Shown: in pieces, positions 63,790-64,000 of the stretch
How positions within the stretch are numbered: position 1 is the stretch's first letter
How the letters are laid out: every line of letters starts with the position of its first letter
Assembly (NCBI RefSeq): GCF_001273755.1
Contig: NZ_LGYA01000001.1
Location: 1,260,857 to 1,324,856, forward strand
Source: Peribacillus butanolivorans
Lineage (GTDB): Bacteria; Bacillota; Bacilli; Bacillales; DSM-1321
Direction: 5' to 3'
Length of the DNA stretch: 64,000 bases
The notes under the pieces: generated by a model
Databases searched by the model: none
What the model saw: the letters and a program-made list of their open reading frames with translations, nothing else
What the model was told of the DNA's origin: nothing
Position numbers and translations under genes: made by a program

Positions 63790-64000
63790 ATGGAAAATTG
63801 GTTTAATGTAGGTAAAATTGTCAACACACATGGTCTTTTAGGTGAAGTCCGTGTTATTTCATCAACAGACTTTCCGGAAAAGCGTTTCAAAGTAGGCAAT
63901 ACGCTGTATTTATTTAGAGAAACAGAGAAAAAGCCTTTGCCACTTATTATCAGGTCGCATCGCAACCATAAAAACTTTAACTTATTGACGTTTGAAAACT
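63790..64000 (+). CDS. rimM: Ribosome maturation factor RimM (5' part, cut by window end)
   Basis: The first 70 codons of Rim[40 protein letters not shown] and [14 protein letters not shown]. This is the N-terminal RimM beta-barrel; the C-terminal PRC-barrel lies beyond the window. It assists 30S head maturation and binds S19. ATG 63790 follows GAGGTGAAAG, overlapping the end of ylqD context. Confidence 0.94.
   Translation, partial: MENWFNVGKIVNTHGLLGEVRVISSTDFPEKRFKVGNTLYLFRETEKKPLPLIIRSHRNHKNFNLLTFEN

Overview
The window is a contiguous stretch of a low-to-moderate GC, endospore-forming Firmicutes chromosome (Bacillaceae). Gene content, gene order and protein sequence follow the Bacillus subtilis spoIIGA-to-rimM region almost gene for gene. 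Sporulation genes (spoIIGA, sigE, sigG, ylmC, spoVM), PyrR attenuators, a FapR lipid regulon and an Ile T-box all point the same way. My impression is a Bacillus/Peribacillus-type organism, but the species cannot be fixed from sequence reading alone. Nearly everything is on the + strand; only rqcH and rpmB are on the - strand.

Layout: (1) 1-2500, sporulation sigma factors: the spoIIGA 3' end, sigE, sigG, ylmC. (2) 2.5-6.3 kb, the ylmD-ylmE-sepF-ylmG-ylmH-divIVA cell-division cluster. (3) 6.3-11.1 kb, T-box-controlled ileS, then lspA and the pseudouridine synthase rluD. (4) 11.1-23.1 kb, the complete pyrimidine operon pyrR-pyrP-pyrB-pyrC-carA-carB-pyrK-pyrD-pyrF-pyrE with three PyrR attenuators. 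(5) 23.1-27.9 kb, rqcH (-) and a Ca2+-type P-ATPase (+), separated by a 450-bp region with inverted repeats and possibly face-to-face promoters. (6) 28-43.3 kb, yloC-remA-gmk-rpoZ, coaBC-priA, def-fmt-rsmB-rlmN-prpC-prkC-rsgA-rpe, thiN and the 26-codon spoVM. (7) 43.5-49.9 kb, rpmB (-), yloU-fakA, sdaAB-sdaAA-recG. (8) 49.9-53.6 kb, the fapR-plsX-fabD-fabG-acpP lipid operon. (9) 53.8-64 kb, rnc-smc-ftsY, a decayed membrane-protein gene, ylxM-ffh, rpsP-khpA-ylqD and the start of rimM.

Functionally this is core housekeeping: nucleotide supply (pyr, gmk), membrane lipid supply (FapR regulon, FakA), translation and its quality control (ileS, def, fmt, rsmB, rlmN, RqcH, rpsP, rimM, rsgA), protein targeting (ffh, ftsY, ylxM, lspA), chromosome and division functions (smc, sepF, divIVA, priA, recG) and Ser/Thr signalling (prkC/prpC). 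Compared with B. subtilis 168, ylmA, ylyA and the cysH-ylnF sulfate-assimilation block are absent.

I found no convincing new multi-gene system, CRISPR array, insertion sequence, tRNA or rRNA. The most unusual items are the pseudogene at about 59.2-60.7 kb (two probable indels in a Gly/Gln-rich linker, a +1 frameshift and an in-frame stop), the rqcH/yloB intergenic region with twin 14-bp palindromes, a long-loop hairpin after rpoZ, and the compact terminator/promoter/operator overlap before fapR.
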